The position numbers and the translations under genes were made by a program. The notes under the pieces are model-generated. The model was not told the origin of the DNA. It worked only from the letters and a program-made list of their open reading frames with translations, and did no database searches. Positions 32,483 to 42,304 of a DNA stretch of 64,000 bases are shown here, piece after piece. The DNA comes from Burkholderia ubonensis (GTDB taxonomy: Bacteria; Pseudomonadota; Gammaproteobacteria; Burkholderiales; Burkholderiaceae), in NCBI RefSeq assembly GCF_902833085.1, contig NZ_CADFEB010000013.1, forward strand, positions 186,001 to 250,000, written 5' to 3'. Position 1 is the stretch's first letter; every line of letters begins with the position of its first letter.

Positions 32483-33115
32483 ATGTCCCAGTTCTTCAGG
32501 ATTCATCCGGATAATCCGCAGCCGCGCCTGATCAAGCAGGCAGTGGAGATCGTCAACAAGGGGGGCGTGGTTGCGATGCCGACCGACTCCAGCTATGCGC
32601 TCGCGTGCCACCTCGACGACAAGGATGCAGTCGAGCGCGTGCGCCGCATCCGCGGCCTCGACGAGAAGCAGCATCTGTCGCTGCTGGTGCGCGACCTGTC
32701 GGAACTCGCGAACTTCGCGATGGTGGACAACCGGCAATACCGGCTGATCAAGTCGGTGACGCCCGGCCCGTACGTGTTCATCCTGCAGGCGACGAAGGAG
32801 GTGCCGCGGCGGCTGTCGCATCCATCGCGCAAGACGATCGGGCTGCGGGTGCCGGAGCATGCGATCACGCTTGCGCTGCTCGAATCGCTCGGCCAGCCGC
32901 TGCTCGGCACGACACTGATCCTGCCGCCCGAGGAGGAGCCGCTCAACGATCCGGAGGATATCCGCGCGCGGCTCGAGAAGCAGGTCGATCTCGTGATCGA
33001 CGGCGGCGCGTGCCCGCGCGAGCCGTCGACGGTGATCGACCTGACGGCCGACGAGCCGCAGCTCGTGCGCGCGGGCCGCGGGCCGCTCGAGCCGTTCGGG
33101 CTGACGGCCGCGTGA
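32483..33115 (+). CDS. YciO-type Sua5/YrdC family protein (threonylcarbamoyl-AMP synthase-like)
   Basis: 210-residue YrdC-fold protein. It opens MSQFFRIHPDNPQPRLIKQA and has the nucleotide-binding core VVAMPTDSSYALAC (about residue 30), the K-x-R region (about 57), SVTPGPYVFIL (about 94) and the C-terminal GACPREPSTVIDL. The family makes L-threonylcarbamoyladenylate for tRNA t6A; YciO members are paralogues whose contribution is less clear, so the specific role is open. It follows the RNase AM-like gene by 72 bp. Confidence 0.88.
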   Translation: MSQFFRIHPDNPQPRLIKQAVEIVNKGGVVAMPTDSSYALACHLDDKDAVERVRRIRGLDEKQHLSLLVRDLSELANFAMVDNRQYRLIKSVTPGPYVFILQATKEVPRRLSHPSRKTIGLRVPEHAITLALLESLGQPLLGTTLILPPEEEPLNDPEDIRARLEKQVDLVIDGGACPREPSTVIDLTADEPQLVRAGRGPLEPFGLTAA

Positions 33116-33169
33116 ACCCGCGCCGTTCCTTCCGTGTCCGGGCGATTGCGCTTGTTACAATAACGCGAT

Positions 33170-33832
33170 ATGGACGCTAACCTGATACAGACCATCGCCG
33201 TCTACGCGCTGCCCGTGATCTTCGCGATCACGCTGCACGAGGCCGCGCACGGCTATGCCGCACGCCTTCTGGGCGACAACACCGCCTACATGATGGGGCG
33301 CGTGTCGTTCAATCCGATGCGCCACATCGACCCGATCGGCACGATCGCGATTCCGCTCGTGATGTATTTCCTGACCGGCGGCGCGTTCCTGTTCGGCTAT
33401 GCGAAGCCGGTGCCGGTGGCGTTCCGCAACCTGCGCGATCCGCGCTGGGGCAGCCTGTGGGTGTCGCTGGCCGGCCCCGCGTGCAATTTCGCGCAGGCGC
33501 TGCTGTGGGGCGTGCTGACCATCGTGCTCGCCGCCGCGCACGTCGACGAGCCGTTCTTCGCGCGCATGGCGCTTGCCGGCGTCAGCGTGAACCTCGTACT
33601 CGGCGTGCTGAACCTGTTCCCGCTGCCGCCGCTCGACGGCGGCCGCATCCTGGCGGCGCTGCTGCCGCCGAAGCAATCGATCGCGCTGTCGCGCATCGAG
33701 CCGTACGGTTTCATCATCGTCCTGTTGCTGGTCGCGACGGGCGTGCTGACGAATTTCTGGCTGCGTCCGCTCGTCAACGTGGGTTATCGCATCGTGGCGG
33801 CCATCCTGACTCCTTTCGCCTCGCTTTTCTAA
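33170..33832 (+). CDS. Site-2 protease family membrane metalloprotease (M50)
   Basis: 220-residue polytopic protein with the zinc motif HEAAH in AITLHEAAHGYAA (about residue 24) and the second motif NLFPLPPLDGGRIL (about 145) supplying the Asp ligand. About five hydrophobic segments surround them. There is no PDZ domain, unlike RseP, so it is the minimal S2P type. The substrate is unknown. A TACAAT -10 lies at 33,156-33,161, leaving a very short leader. It precedes trpS by 8 bp, so they are probably co-transcribed. Confidence 0.92.
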   Translation: MDANLIQTIAVYALPVIFAITLHEAAHGYAARLLGDNTAYMMGRVSFNPMRHIDPIGTIAIPLVMYFLTGGAFLFGYAKPVPVAFRNLRDPRWGSLWVSLAGPACNFAQALLWGVLTIVLAAAHVDEPFFARMALAGVSVNLVLGVLNLFPLPPLDGGRILAALLPPKQSIALSRIEPYGFIIVLLLVATGVLTNFWLRPLVNVGYRIVAAILTPFASLF

Positions 33833-33840
33833 CGACAATC

Positions 33841-35043
33841 ATGTTCCCAGATCGTATTTTCTCCGGCATGCGGCCCACCGGGTCGCTGCACCTCGGCCAC
33901 TACCACGGCGTGCTGAAAAACTGGGTGAAGCTGCAGTCCGAGTACCCGTGCTTCTTCTGCGTCGTCGACTGGCATGCGCTGACGACGCACTACGAGACGC
34001 CCGAGGTCATCGAGAAGGCTGTGTGGGACGTGCTGATCGACTGGCTCGCGGCCGGCATCGACCCGGCGCAGGCGACGCTGTTCATCCAGAGCAAGGTGCC
34101 CGAGCATGCGGAACTCGCGCTGCTGCTCGGCATGAGCACGCCGCTCGGCTGGCTCGAGCGCGTGCCGACCTACAAGGAGCAGATGGAGAAGCTGAAGGAC
34201 AAGGACCTGTCGACCTACGGTTTCCTCGGCTATCCGGTGCTGATGGCGGCGGACATCCTGCTGTACCGCGGCTCGCTCGTGCCGGTCGGCGAGGACCAGG
34301 TGCCGCACGTCGAGATGACGCGCGAGATCGCGCGCCGCTTCAACTACCTGTACGGCCGCGAGCCGGGTTTCGAGGAGAAGGCGCTCGAAGCCGCGAAGAA
34401 GCTGGGCGGCAAGCGCGCGAAGCTGTATCACGAGCTGCGCAATGCGTACCAGCAGGAAGGCGACGACGAGGCGCTCGAGCAGGCGCGCGCGATGCTGCAG
34501 GAATCGCAGAGCCTGTCGATGAGCGACCGCGAGCGCCTGTTCGGCTATCTCGAAGGCGCGCGCAAGATCATCCTCGTCGAGCCGCAGGCGCTGCTGACCG
34601 AGGCGTCCCGCATGCCGGGCCTCGACGGCCAGAAGATGTCGAAGTCGTACGGCAACACGATCGGCCTGCGCGAAGACGCGGAGACGATCACGAAGAAGGT
34701 CCGCACGATGCCGACCGACCCTGCGCGCGTGCGCCGCACCGATCCGGGCGACCCGGACAAGTGCCCGGTGTGGCAGCTGCACCAGGTCTATACGGACGAG
34801 GCGACCCACGAGTGGGTGCAGAAGGGCTGCCGCTCGGCGGGCATCGGCTGTCTCGACTGCAAGCAGCCGGTGGTCGAAGGCATCCTGCGCGAACAGCAGC
34901 CGATGCTCGAGCGCGCGCAGAAGTACATGGACGACCCGTCGCTGCTGCGCGCGATCGTCGCCGACGGCTGCGACAAGGCGCGCAAGTACGCGACGGAGAC
35001 GATGCGCGACGTGCGCGACGCGATGGGCCTGTCGTACACGTGA
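33841..35043 (+). CDS. trpS: Tryptophanyl-tRNA synthetase (long form)
   Basis: 400-residue class I synthetase. The HIGH-type motif is in PTGSLHLGHYHG (residue 12) and the KMSKS motif in DGQKMSKSYG (about 264). Compared with the ~334-residue E. coli enzyme there is extra sequence at about residues 173-245 (Lys/Glu-rich helices between NYLYG and the KMSKS region). The ATG at 33,841 gives the conserved MFPDRIFSGMRPTG start. Its stop overlaps the next gene's GTG by 4 bp. Confidence 0.96.
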   Translation: MFPDRIFSGMRPTGSLHLGHYHGVLKNWVKLQSEYPCFFCVVDWHALTTHYETPEVIEKAVWDVLIDWLAAGIDPAQATLFIQSKVPEHAELALLLGMSTPLGWLERVPTYKEQMEKLKDKDLSTYGFLGYPVLMAADILLYRGSLVPVGEDQVPHVEMTREIARRFNYLYGREPGFEEKALEAAKKLGGKRAKLYHELRNAYQQEGDDEALEQARAMLQESQSLSMSDRERLFGYLEGARKIILVEPQALLTEASRMPGLDGQKMSKSYGNTIGLREDAETITKKVRTMPTDPARVRRTDPGDPDKCPVWQLHQVYTDEATHEWVQKGCRSAGIGCLDCKQPVVEGILREQQPMLERAQKYMDDPSLLRAIVADGCDKARKYATETMRDVRDAMGLSYT

Positions 35044-35651
35044 GCGACAGGCATGAACCGGCCGTGTCCGCCGTCGGCGGGCACGGTGTGTCGACCGAGC
35101 CGTCGCGCTGGGTCGCCGGCTGGACGCCGCTGATTGCGGCCGGCGGCGCGGTGCTGGACGTCGCCGCGGGCGGCGGGCGGCACGCGCGCTGGTTTGCGGC
35201 GCGCGGGCATCCGGTCGTCGCGCTCGAACGCGATCCGGCCGCGCTCGCCGCGCTGCGCGCGATTCCCGGCGTGGACGCCCGCGACGCCGACCTGGAAGGC
35301 GCACCATGGCCGCTGCCGGCCGGCGAGCGGTTCGCGGCCGTGGTCGTCACGAATTACCTGCACCGGCCGCTCTGGCCCCATCTGCTCGATGCGCTCGCGC
35401 CGGGCGGCGTGCTCGTCTACGAAACCTTCGCGCGAGGAAACGAAACGGTCGGCAAACCGTCGAACCCCGCGTTCCTGCTCGCGCCGGGCGAACTGCTCGA
35501 GGCGGTGCGCGGCCGCCTGCGCGTGGTGGGGTACGAAGACGGCTTCGTCGCTGCGCCGCGCGCGGCTTTCGTCCAGCGTATCTGCGCGGTGCGCGAGGAC
35601 GCGACGACGGGGTCGGAGGCGGGTATTCCGCGTTACGAACTGGCCGGCTAA
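35040..35651 (+). CDS. Class I SAM-dependent methyltransferase
   Basis: 203-residue Rossmann methyltransferase. SAM-binding motif I is [16 protein letters not shown] (about residue 37), followed by the acidic VALERD (about 62) and motif [21 protein letters not shown]. The substrate is not recognisable. It starts with the GTG that overlaps the trpS stop (GTGA), strongly suggesting translational coupling. Pairing with trpS and upstream tRNA/RNA genes hints at an RNA-related substrate, but that is only inference. Confidence 0.88.
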   Translation: MSDRHEPAVSAVGGHGVSTEPSRWVAGWTPLIAAGGAVLDVAAGGGRHARWFAARGHPVVALERDPAALAALRAIPGVDARDADLEGAPWPLPAGERFAAVVVTNYLHRPLWPHLLDALAPGGVLVYETFARGNETVGKPSNPAFLLAPGELLEAVRGRLRVVGYEDGFVAAPRAAFVQRICAVREDATTGSEAGIPRYELAG

Positions 35652-35697
35652 TCCGCTACAATCTCAACGTTTACCGATTCATATTCAATCGCGTTTC

Positions 35698-36603
<906 letters not shown>

Positions 36604-36712
36604 TGTCGCGGCGGACGGGCATCGTCCGCCGGTTCATTCCCCGATCAACCCGCACCGGCCGGCTCCGTCCGGCGCCGCTCCTGACGAGCGTTCTAGCAAG
36701 ACGAAGGATTTC

Positions 36713-37858
36713 ATGAAACGTTTCGCCTTTTCCTCTCGCGCCATCCAGGTTTCGGTGGTGGCGCTTGCGCTGGGCGCGCTCGCCGGCTGCGATACGCTGA
36801 ACGACTATCTGGCCCCCGACAAGGTCAACTACAAGAACACCGGTTCGGCGCCGCCGCTCGCGGTGCCGAGCGACCTGAAGCCGGTGCCGACGAGCCAGCA
36901 GTTCGTCGCGCCGCCGGCCAACGCCGGCCTCGGCACGCTGCCGCCGCGCGCGACGACGGCAGCCGGCACCGCGACGGACGGCGTGCCGACCGCGCAGGAT
37001 CCGCTCGGCATGCACGTCGAGCGCGACGGCGACCGCCGCTGGCTCGTCGTCGACGGCCGCACGCCGGAGCAGCTCTGGCCGCTCCTGAAGGATTTCTGGC
37101 AGGACAACGGCTTCTCGCTGAAGACCGACGCGCCGTCGACGGGGATCATGGCCACCGACTGGGCGGAGAACCGCGCGAACATTCCTGACGACTGGTTCCG
37201 CCGCACGATCGGCCGGGTCGTCGATTTCGTGTATTCGTCCGGCACGCGCGACCGCTTCCGCACGCTCGTGAACCGCACGGCGGACGGCAACACCGACATC
37301 TCGATCACGCACAGCGCGATGGAGGAAATGATGGTCGGACCGCAGGGCGGCACGTCGTCGCGCTGGGAGGAGCGTCCGCGCAATCCGGTGCTGGAGGCGG
37401 TGTTCCTGGCGAAGCTGATGCAGAAGTTCGGCCTGTCCGAAACGCAGGCGAAGCAACTGCTGACCGACGCGCGGCCGGCGACGGCGCCCGCGCAGGTCAG
37501 CGCCGCGAGCGCCGGCACGGCGACGCTGCAGCTTGCCGAATCGTTCGATCGCGCGTGGCTGCGCGTCGGCCTCGCGCTCGATCGCACCAACTTCACGGTC
37601 GACAACCGCGACCGCGAGAAGGGCATGTACTACGTGCGCTACGCGAATTCGATGGAAGAGCTGAAGCGCGACGGCCTGTTCGGCAAGCTGTTCTACGGCG
37701 GCCCGTCGGCGGCGAAGCCGGGCAGGGAATTCGTCGTCAACGTGCGTGCGCAGGGCAATGGCGGCACGCAGGTCGCGGTGGTCGACGCGAACGGCCAGGT
37801 CGACAACTCGTCGGACGCCCAGCGGATCATCTCGCTGCTTCACGCGCAATTGAACTAA
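36713..37858 (+). CDS. bamC: Outer-membrane assembly lipoprotein BamC
   Basis: 381-residue lipoprotein subunit of the BAM complex that folds outer-membrane proteins. The lipobox LAGC places the lipidated Cys at residue 26. A disordered Pro-rich stretch (about 40-100) binds BamD in known homologues; two helix-grip domains follow (about 100-210: DGRTPEQLWPLLKDFWQ; and about 270-380: ESFDRAWLRVGLALDR). It lies 109 bp after dapA, the conserved dapA-bamC order. Confidence 0.94.
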   Translation: MKRFAFSSRAIQVSVVALALGALAGCDTLNDYLAPDKVNYKNTGSAPPLAVPSDLKPVPTSQQFVAPPANAGLGTLPPRATTAAGTATDGVPTAQDPLGMHVERDGDRRWLVVDGRTPEQLWPLLKDFWQDNGFSLKTDAPSTGIMATDWAENRANIPDDWFRRTIGRVVDFVYSSGTRDRFRTLVNRTADGNTDISITHSAMEEMMVGPQGGTSSRWEERPRNPVLEAVFLAKLMQKFGLSETQAKQLLTDARPATAPAQVSAASAGTATLQLAESFDRAWLRVGLALDRTNFTVDNRDREKGMYYVRYANSMEELKRDGLFGKLFYGGPSAAKPGREFVVNVRAQGNGGTQVAVVDANGQVDNSSDAQRIISLLHAQLN

Positions 37859-37870
37859 GGAACTAAGCGC

Positions 37871-38647
37871 GTGCGATTCGCCAGCCTCGGAAGCGGCAGC
37901 GAAGGCAACGCACTGGTGGTCGAAGCCGCGAGCGGCGCGACCACCACCCGCGTGCTGCTCGACTGCGGCTTTTCCGCCAAGGAGGTCGAGCGCCGGCTCG
38001 GCCGTCTGCATCTCGGCATCGACGATCTCGATGCGATCCTCATCACCCACGAACACAGCGACCATGTCGGCAGCGCATTGACGCTCGCCCGGCGCGCGTC
38101 GCTGCCGCTTTACATGAGCTGGGGCACCGCGCGCGCGGTCGGCGCGGACGAAGCGGACGTCGAGCTCCACGTCCTGTGGGGCGACGAGACGGCCCGGATA
38201 CGCGATCTGGCGGTCTTGCCGTACACGGTCCCGCACGACGCGCGGGAGCCGCTCCAGTTCGTGTTCACGGACGGCTGCCACCGCCTCGGCGTGCTGACCG
38301 ACGTGGGCGGGGCCACGCCGCACATCACGGCCGTCCTGAGCGGCTGCGACGCACTGGTGCTGGAGTCGAACCACGATACCGCGATGCTGGCCTCGAGCCG
38401 CTATCCGCAGTCGCTGAAGGCGCGGATCGGCGGCAGTCACGGGCACTTGAGCAACGACGCGGCGGCGGACATCCTTGCGTCGCTCGAACGCAGCCGCCTG
38501 CAGCATCTCGTGGCGGCTCACCTGAGCCAGCAGAACAACAGGCCGGAACTGGCCCGCCAGGGGTTTGCGGGCGTGCTGGGCACGGACGGGAGCGACGTGG
38601 TCGTCGCCACGCAGGAAACGGGCTTCGACTGGCTTGCGTTGACGTAG
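37871..38647 (+). CDS. Metallo-beta-lactamase-fold hydrolase (YycJ-like)
   Basis: 258-residue MBL-fold protein. The metal motif HxHxDH is in ILITHEHSDHVGSA (about residue 60). Further ligands are likely in LVLESNHDTAML and VAAHLSQQNN. The opening MRFASLGSGSEGNA is typical of the YycJ/VicX group, linked to DNA exonuclease activity and repair in some bacteria. The start is GTG at 37,871, 12 bp after bamC. It is followed by a terminator. Confidence 0.9.
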   Translation: MRFASLGSGSEGNALVVEAASGATTTRVLLDCGFSAKEVERRLGRLHLGIDDLDAILITHEHSDHVGSALTLARRASLPLYMSWGTARAVGADEADVELHVLWGDETARIRDLAVLPYTVPHDAREPLQFVFTDGCHRLGVLTDVGGATPHITAVLSGCDALVLESNHDTAMLASSRYPQSLKARIGGSHGHLSNDAAADILASLERSRLQHLVAAHLSQQNNRPELARQGFAGVLGTDGSDVVVATQETGFDWLALT

Positions 38648-38703
38648 GAGGGCGGGCCTGCGGCCCGGCGCGGATGCCTGCGCATGTCAAAACGCGCAGA
38701 CGT

Positions 38704-38734
38704 AAAAAAACCGGCCCGAAGGCCGGTTTTTTTT
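38704..38734 (+). terminator. Bidirectional rho-independent terminator
   Basis: AAAAAACCGGC and GCCGGTTTTTT flank CCGAAG, giving a stem with an A-run and an eight-T run. It lies between convergent genes (MBL-fold gene on plus, lipoprotein on minus) and can serve both. Confidence 0.92.
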
Positions 38735-38750
38735 CAGCTGATGCTGAGGC

Positions 38751-39017
38751 TTACTGGCTTGCGCCCGAAGCCGGAGCAGCCGTCGCTGCCGAAGCAGCCG
38801 ACGCCACAGCAGCAGCTGCGTCGCTCGCAGCAGCCGTTGCCGACGAAGCGGCAGCCGTCGCGTCGCTCGCAGCAGCGCCAGTCACTGCCGAAGCAGCCGA
38901 CGAAGCTGCAGCAGCAGCGTCGCTAGCAGCCGGCGCAGCAGCTTGGTCTGCGCTCTTGTTGCAAGCAGCCAGTGCAACAGCAGCCAGCAGGGAAGCTACG
39001 AGGAGGGATTTCTTCAT
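38751..39017 (-). CDS. Ala/Ser-rich small lipoprotein
   Basis: 88 residues from the ATG at 39,017, chosen because AAAGGA sits 7 bases upstream; a GTG two codons earlier would be too close to it. A signal peptide with LAAC lipobox (Cys at residue 19, LLAAVALAACNKSADQ) precedes a body that is nearly all Ala, Ser, Asp and Thr in imperfect repeats (ASDAAAAASSAAS, ASDATAAASSAT, ASDAAAAVASAAS). It resembles Ala-rich, coiled outer-membrane lipoproteins. A minus-strand TATAAT (39,155-39,150) is the likely -10, with an unusually long ~130-base leader. Confidence 0.78.
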   Translation of the reverse strand: MKKSLLVASLLAAVALAACNKSADQAAAPAASDAAAAASSAASAVTGAAASDATAAASSATAAASDAAAAVASAASAATAAPASGASQ

Positions 39018-39248
39018 GATCACGTCCTTTTATGGTTAAAGGGTAAGCAACAGCGCGAAACAATACCGGTAATGTGCTCCAACACCGACCTGGGCCGCTG
39101 GTGGAGACGCACTTCTAGAGCGTGAATCTTCCCTACGGCTTGGGCGGAAATTATATGCACTTTCCTATCGACCGTCGACAAATGCGGGGTCAATACGTTG
39201 TCTTTCCCATACAAATTTTGATTTGCGTGGGCTACGGGTCAACTCACA

Positions 39249-40472
39249 CTAATCCCGGCTTCCGACCCGTATCCAGCCCGCACAATACCACTCGTGCAGT
39301 AATGCTGTCATGGAGGGATCCCGGGATAGTGTTACAAACCGTTTCGCCTCCATCCGACGCTGATTGGCCAGCTCGGGCAGCCATTTGGCGGCCTGATCGA
39401 GTGGTCCTTCCTCGCCGTTGATGAAGTACGAGCGCGCGTTATACATCAATGCGGCGCGTCTGTCGAGACATACGCCGCGCCGCGCGGCCTGCGCGGCGAA
39501 TGCCGCCTCGGAAAGCGCGAGTGCGGGCGGGTCGAACACGACGTTCGATTTGGGCTCGCTCAGGTAGCAGCCGAGGAACTCGGCGACGTCCTGTTCGCGC
39601 CAGCGGATGCCGTTGACGATCGCGGCGACCCGTTCGACCATCGCAGGCGGCAGGTGTGCCGGCGTCTCGACGGCGGGCTGCTTCGGATCGCGGTAGAGGT
39701 CGTCGCTGCGGGCGCCGCTGCGCAGGCCGCCGCGCTCCGCGAGGTAGTACAGGAACTGGGCGCCCAGTTCGCCGGCGGACGGGGCCCGGAAGCCGATCGA
39801 GCAGGTCATGCATTCGCCTTCGGCGACGCCGTCGTGTGCGATGTGCGGCGGCAGGTAGAGCATGTCGCCGGGCTCGAGCACCCATTCGTCGCTCGGTTCG
39901 AAATGCTCGAGGATCTTGAGCGGCACGCCGGGCTGCAGCGACAGGTCCCGCTGCGCGCCGATGCGCCAGCGGCGCTTGCCTTCGACCTGCAGCAGGAATA
40001 CGTCATACGAATCGAAATGGGGGCCGACGCCGCCGCCGTCGGTCGCATACGAGATCATCAGGTCGTCGAGGCGCGCGTCCGGGATGAAGCGGAAGCGGTC
40101 GAGCAGCGCACGCGCTGCGTCCACGTGGAGGTCGAGCCCCTGCACCAGCAGGGTCCAGGCCTTGCGCGTGACGGGCGGCAGCGCGTCGTCGTCGAACGGG
40201 CCGTGCGCCAGTTGCCACTTGTTACGAAAGTGCGTGATCAGGCGCGATTCGGCGTCGTAGTCGCCCGCCAGCTCGAACAGCGCGTCGCGCGAGACGGGGG
40301 GCGTCACGCCGGGGATCGCCTGGCGGATCAGCAGCGGTTTCTTCTGCCAGTAGCGGCGCATGAATTGCGCCGGGGTGAGGCCGCCGAGCAGCGGCGTGGG
40401 AAGATCGGGTGGCGGCGCGCCGAACGCGGCGGCTGCGCCGTCCAGCGGTTCGGCTTGAGACCGTTTGCGCAT
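39249..40472 (-). CDS. Cupin/JmjC ribosomal oxygenase-like protein (YcfD/RoxA family)
   Basis: 407-residue Fe(II)/2-oxoglutarate oxygenase of the JmjC/cupin type. The Fe ligands fit GPHFDSYDVFLLQVEGKRRW (HxD near residue 150) with a distal His in LPPHIAHDGVAEG (about 217). E. coli YcfD hydroxylates an arginine of ribosomal protein uL16; the same role is likely here. MRKRSQAEPLD at 40,472 is the start used; the frame is open 15 codons further. It is divergent from slyD with only 32 bp between the start codons. Confidence 0.9.
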   Translation of the reverse strand: MRKRSQAEPLDGAAAAFGAPPPDLPTPLLGGLTPAQFMRRYWQKKPLLIRQAIPGVTPPVSRDALFELAGDYDAESRLITHFRNKWQLAHGPFDDDALPPVTRKAWTLLVQGLDLHVDAARALLDRFRFIPDARLDDLMISYATDGGGVGPHFDSYDVFLLQVEGKRRWRIGAQRDLSLQPGVPLKILEHFEPSDEWVLEPGDMLYLPPHIAHDGVAEGECMTCSIGFRAPSAGELGAQFLYYLAERGGLRSGARSDDLYRDPKQPAVETPAHLPPAMVERVAAIVNGIRWREQDVAEFLGCYLSEPKSNVVFDPPALALSEAAFAAQAARRGVCLDRRAALMYNARSYFINGEEGPLDQAAKWLPELANQRRMEAKRFVTLSRDPSMTALLHEWYCAGWIRVGSRD

Positions 40473-40474
40473 CG

Positions 40475-40480
40475 TATAAT
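40475..40480 (+). promoter_or_regulatory. Consensus -10 for slyD in a 32-bp divergent gap
   Basis: TATAAT lies 25 bases before the slyD ATG and directly beside the divergent start of the cupin gene, so the slyD promoter's -35 must lie inside the cupin gene's first codons. TTGAGA at 40,455-40,460 is 14 bases away, short for a standard spacer. Confidence 0.6.
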
Positions 40481-40504
40481 GAGAGTTGTATTTGGGAGAA
40501 TTGG

Positions 40505-41047
40505 ATGAAAATCGCAAAAAACACCGTCGTATCGGTCGCTTACAAGCTGTCGGATGCGCAAGGCAATCTGATCGAGGAAAGCGACGAGCCGATGGTCTAT
40601 CTGCACGGCGGCTATGATGGCACGTTCCCCAAGATCGAGGAACAACTCGACGGCCAGGAGCCGGGTTACCAGGCGCAGGTCCAGCTGGAGCCGCAGGATG
40701 CGTTCGGCGACTACGACCCCGAGCTCGTGAAGATCGAGCCGCGCGACCGTTTTCCCGAGCCGATCGAAGTTGGCATGCAGTTCGAAGGCACGCCTGAGGA
40801 CGGCGACGAAGAGATCGACTCGCTGATCTACACGGTGACCGACATCGCGGAAGACAAGGTCGTGCTCGACGGCAACCATCCGCTCGCCGGCATGGCGCTG
40901 CGTTTCTCGCTGACCGTGAAGGACGTGCGCGAAGCCACCGAAGACGAAATCGAGCATGAGCACGCGCACGGCGCGGAAGGGCTCGAAATCGTCGACGAGG
41001 ATGAGGACGACGAGGACGGCGAGCCGTCAGGGCGCACGCTGCACTGA
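40505..41047 (+). CDS. slyD: FKBP-type peptidyl-prolyl isomerase SlyD
   Basis: 180-residue FKBP-type prolyl isomerase and chaperone. It opens MKIAKNTVVSVAYKLSDAQG, has the insert-in-flap arrangement of SlyD (QVQLEPQDAFGDYDPELV about residues 60-78), and ends with HEHAHGAEGLEIVDEDEDDEDGE-type sequence: a few histidines and a strongly acidic tail instead of E. coli's long metal-binding His/Cys tail. Its last 21 bp overlap the convergent metallophosphatase-like gene. Confidence 0.93.
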   Translation: MKIAKNTVVSVAYKLSDAQGNLIEESDEPMVYLHGGYDGTFPKIEEQLDGQEPGYQAQVQLEPQDAFGDYDPELVKIEPRDRFPEPIEVGMQFEGTPEDGDEEIDSLIYTVTDIAEDKVVLDGNHPLAGMALRFSLTVKDVREATEDEIEHEHAHGAEGLEIVDEDEDDEDGEPSGRTLH

Positions 41048-42304
41048 GCTGGCGGGCGCGCCTTGCGTCGGAGCCGTGAAGTAGGGCGCCGGCGCGGGGC
41101 CTGATGCGTCATTCGGCGCCCTGCTGTCGCCCGGCAGCGGCGGCGCGACCGACGAGGCGTCCGGCAGCGCCGGCAGGGCCGGAATCTCCGGCATCTGCGG
41201 GAGCGGGACATCGTCGTGCGGTGCGGCCGGCAAAGCCGGCGGCACCGGCAGGTTCTTCGGCACGTCCTGCAGGCTGACGTTGAACAGCGTCTGCCGCGCC
41301 GGCGATACGCCGACCTTCACCCATTGACTGGCAGTCCGGCGCGGTCCGATCGCGACGCGCGTCAGGTTGCCTACGAGTTCCCCATTGTCGGTACGCAGCG
41401 GGCGATCGATGGCGAAGCCGTTCGCCAGCGGTTCGCCGCTCGCGTGCATCACGAGTATCGGGCCGCGGAACGTGGCGGCCGCCTTGACCAGCGTACGCTT
41501 CAGTTCGCGGAAACCGTCGCGCACGCGCGGGCGGTTGAAGCGCAGCCACGCGAAGCGTTCGGCGCGCTCGTAGCGGTCGAACTTCGGGTCGCCTTCGAAG
41601 ATCACGACCAGCGCGCGCGCGTCGCGCCGCTTCGCGTATTCGGCCGCGTGGTCGATCCAGAAGCCGTTCGCGACGATGCGATCCTCGAACTCGCCGTTGC
41701 GGCCGCCGGCCGTCAGGAAGTAATTGTTCGGCGCGGGGGCGTTGAGCGCGACGAACACGATGTCGTCGCGCACCCATCGCGCGTTCTCGCGATACGGCCG
41801 GAAACGCGCGACTTCGCTCTCGCGCGTGATCTGCAGCGCGCCCGGATCGGGCTGCGCCGCACCGGCGAGCAGCGTCTGCCGCACGAAGTCGAGCCGTTCG
41901 ACCGGGTCGTAGCCGCCTCCCGCCGCCGTGTTGCAGGTAACCCAGTCGTCGTGGCCGGGCACGAACACGAGCGGCACGCGCGATGCGTCTAGAATCGCGC
42001 CGCGCTGCGTGTACAGCGCATCGCGGCATGCTTCCCTGGGCCCCTTGAGATCCCCCGCATACACGACGAACGCGAGGTTGCGCTCGCGCGCCATCGCCTC
42101 GAGCATCCGCTGCGCGGCGACCTCGTCCGCAGGCGACGCGATCACGCCGGAGACGACCGCGAACGAATAGGGCGCGCCGGCGCGCTTCGCGGGCGCCGCC
42201 TGGGCGAGCGCGCCGGAAAGCGCGAGCGCAGCCGCCGCGGCGAGCGCGACGGCTGCGTGCACGAGCCGGCCGGCCACCGCGCGCTTACGCGTGCCCGTCG
42301 GCAT
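41027..42304 (-). CDS. Secreted metallophosphatase-like protein
   Basis: 425 residues. A signal peptide (about residues 1-38, ending LAQAAPA) predicts export. The fold resembles calcineurin-like phosphoesterases: [12 protein letters not shown] (about 80), [11 protein letters not shown] (about 110) and LVMHASGEP (about 277) stand where GD, GNH/GH and H motifs are expected, but several canonical metal ligands look substituted, so catalysis is uncertain. The last ~90 residues are Pro/Ala-rich. The start lies 20 bp inside the mutS end, so it is coupled to mutS. Confidence 0.82.
   Translation of the reverse strand: MPTGTRKRAVAGRLVHAAVALAAAAALALSGALAQAAPAKRAGAPYSFAVVSGVIASPADEVAAQRMLEAMARERNLAFVVYAGDLKGPREACRDALYTQRGAILDASRVPLVFVPGHDDWVTCNTAAGGGYDPVERLDFVRQTLLAGAAQPDPGALQITRESEVARFRPYRENARWVRDDIVFVALNAPAPNNYFLTAGGRNGEFEDRIVANGFWIDHAAEYAKRRDARALVVIFEGDPKFDRYERAERFAWLRFNRPRVRDGFRELKRTLVKAAATFRGPILVMHASGEPLANGFAIDRPLRTDNGELVGNLTRVAIGPRRTASQWVKVGVSPARQTLFNVSLQDVPKNLPVPPALPAAPHDDVPLPQMPEIPALPALPDASSVAPPLPGDSRAPNDASGPAPAPYFTAPTQGAPASSVQRAP

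Noticed and set aside
38751-39010. CRISPR-like or triplet-repeat array (many GCAGC units)
   Set aside because: The repeats are codons of an Ala/Ser-rich lipoprotein with signal peptide and lipobox; there are no regular spacers.
39122-39421. Plus-strand 99-residue open frame in the gap before the cupin gene
   Set aside because: It runs into the antisense of the cupin gene's conserved C-terminus and lacks a start signal; the gap is better read as the lipoprotein promoter and leader.
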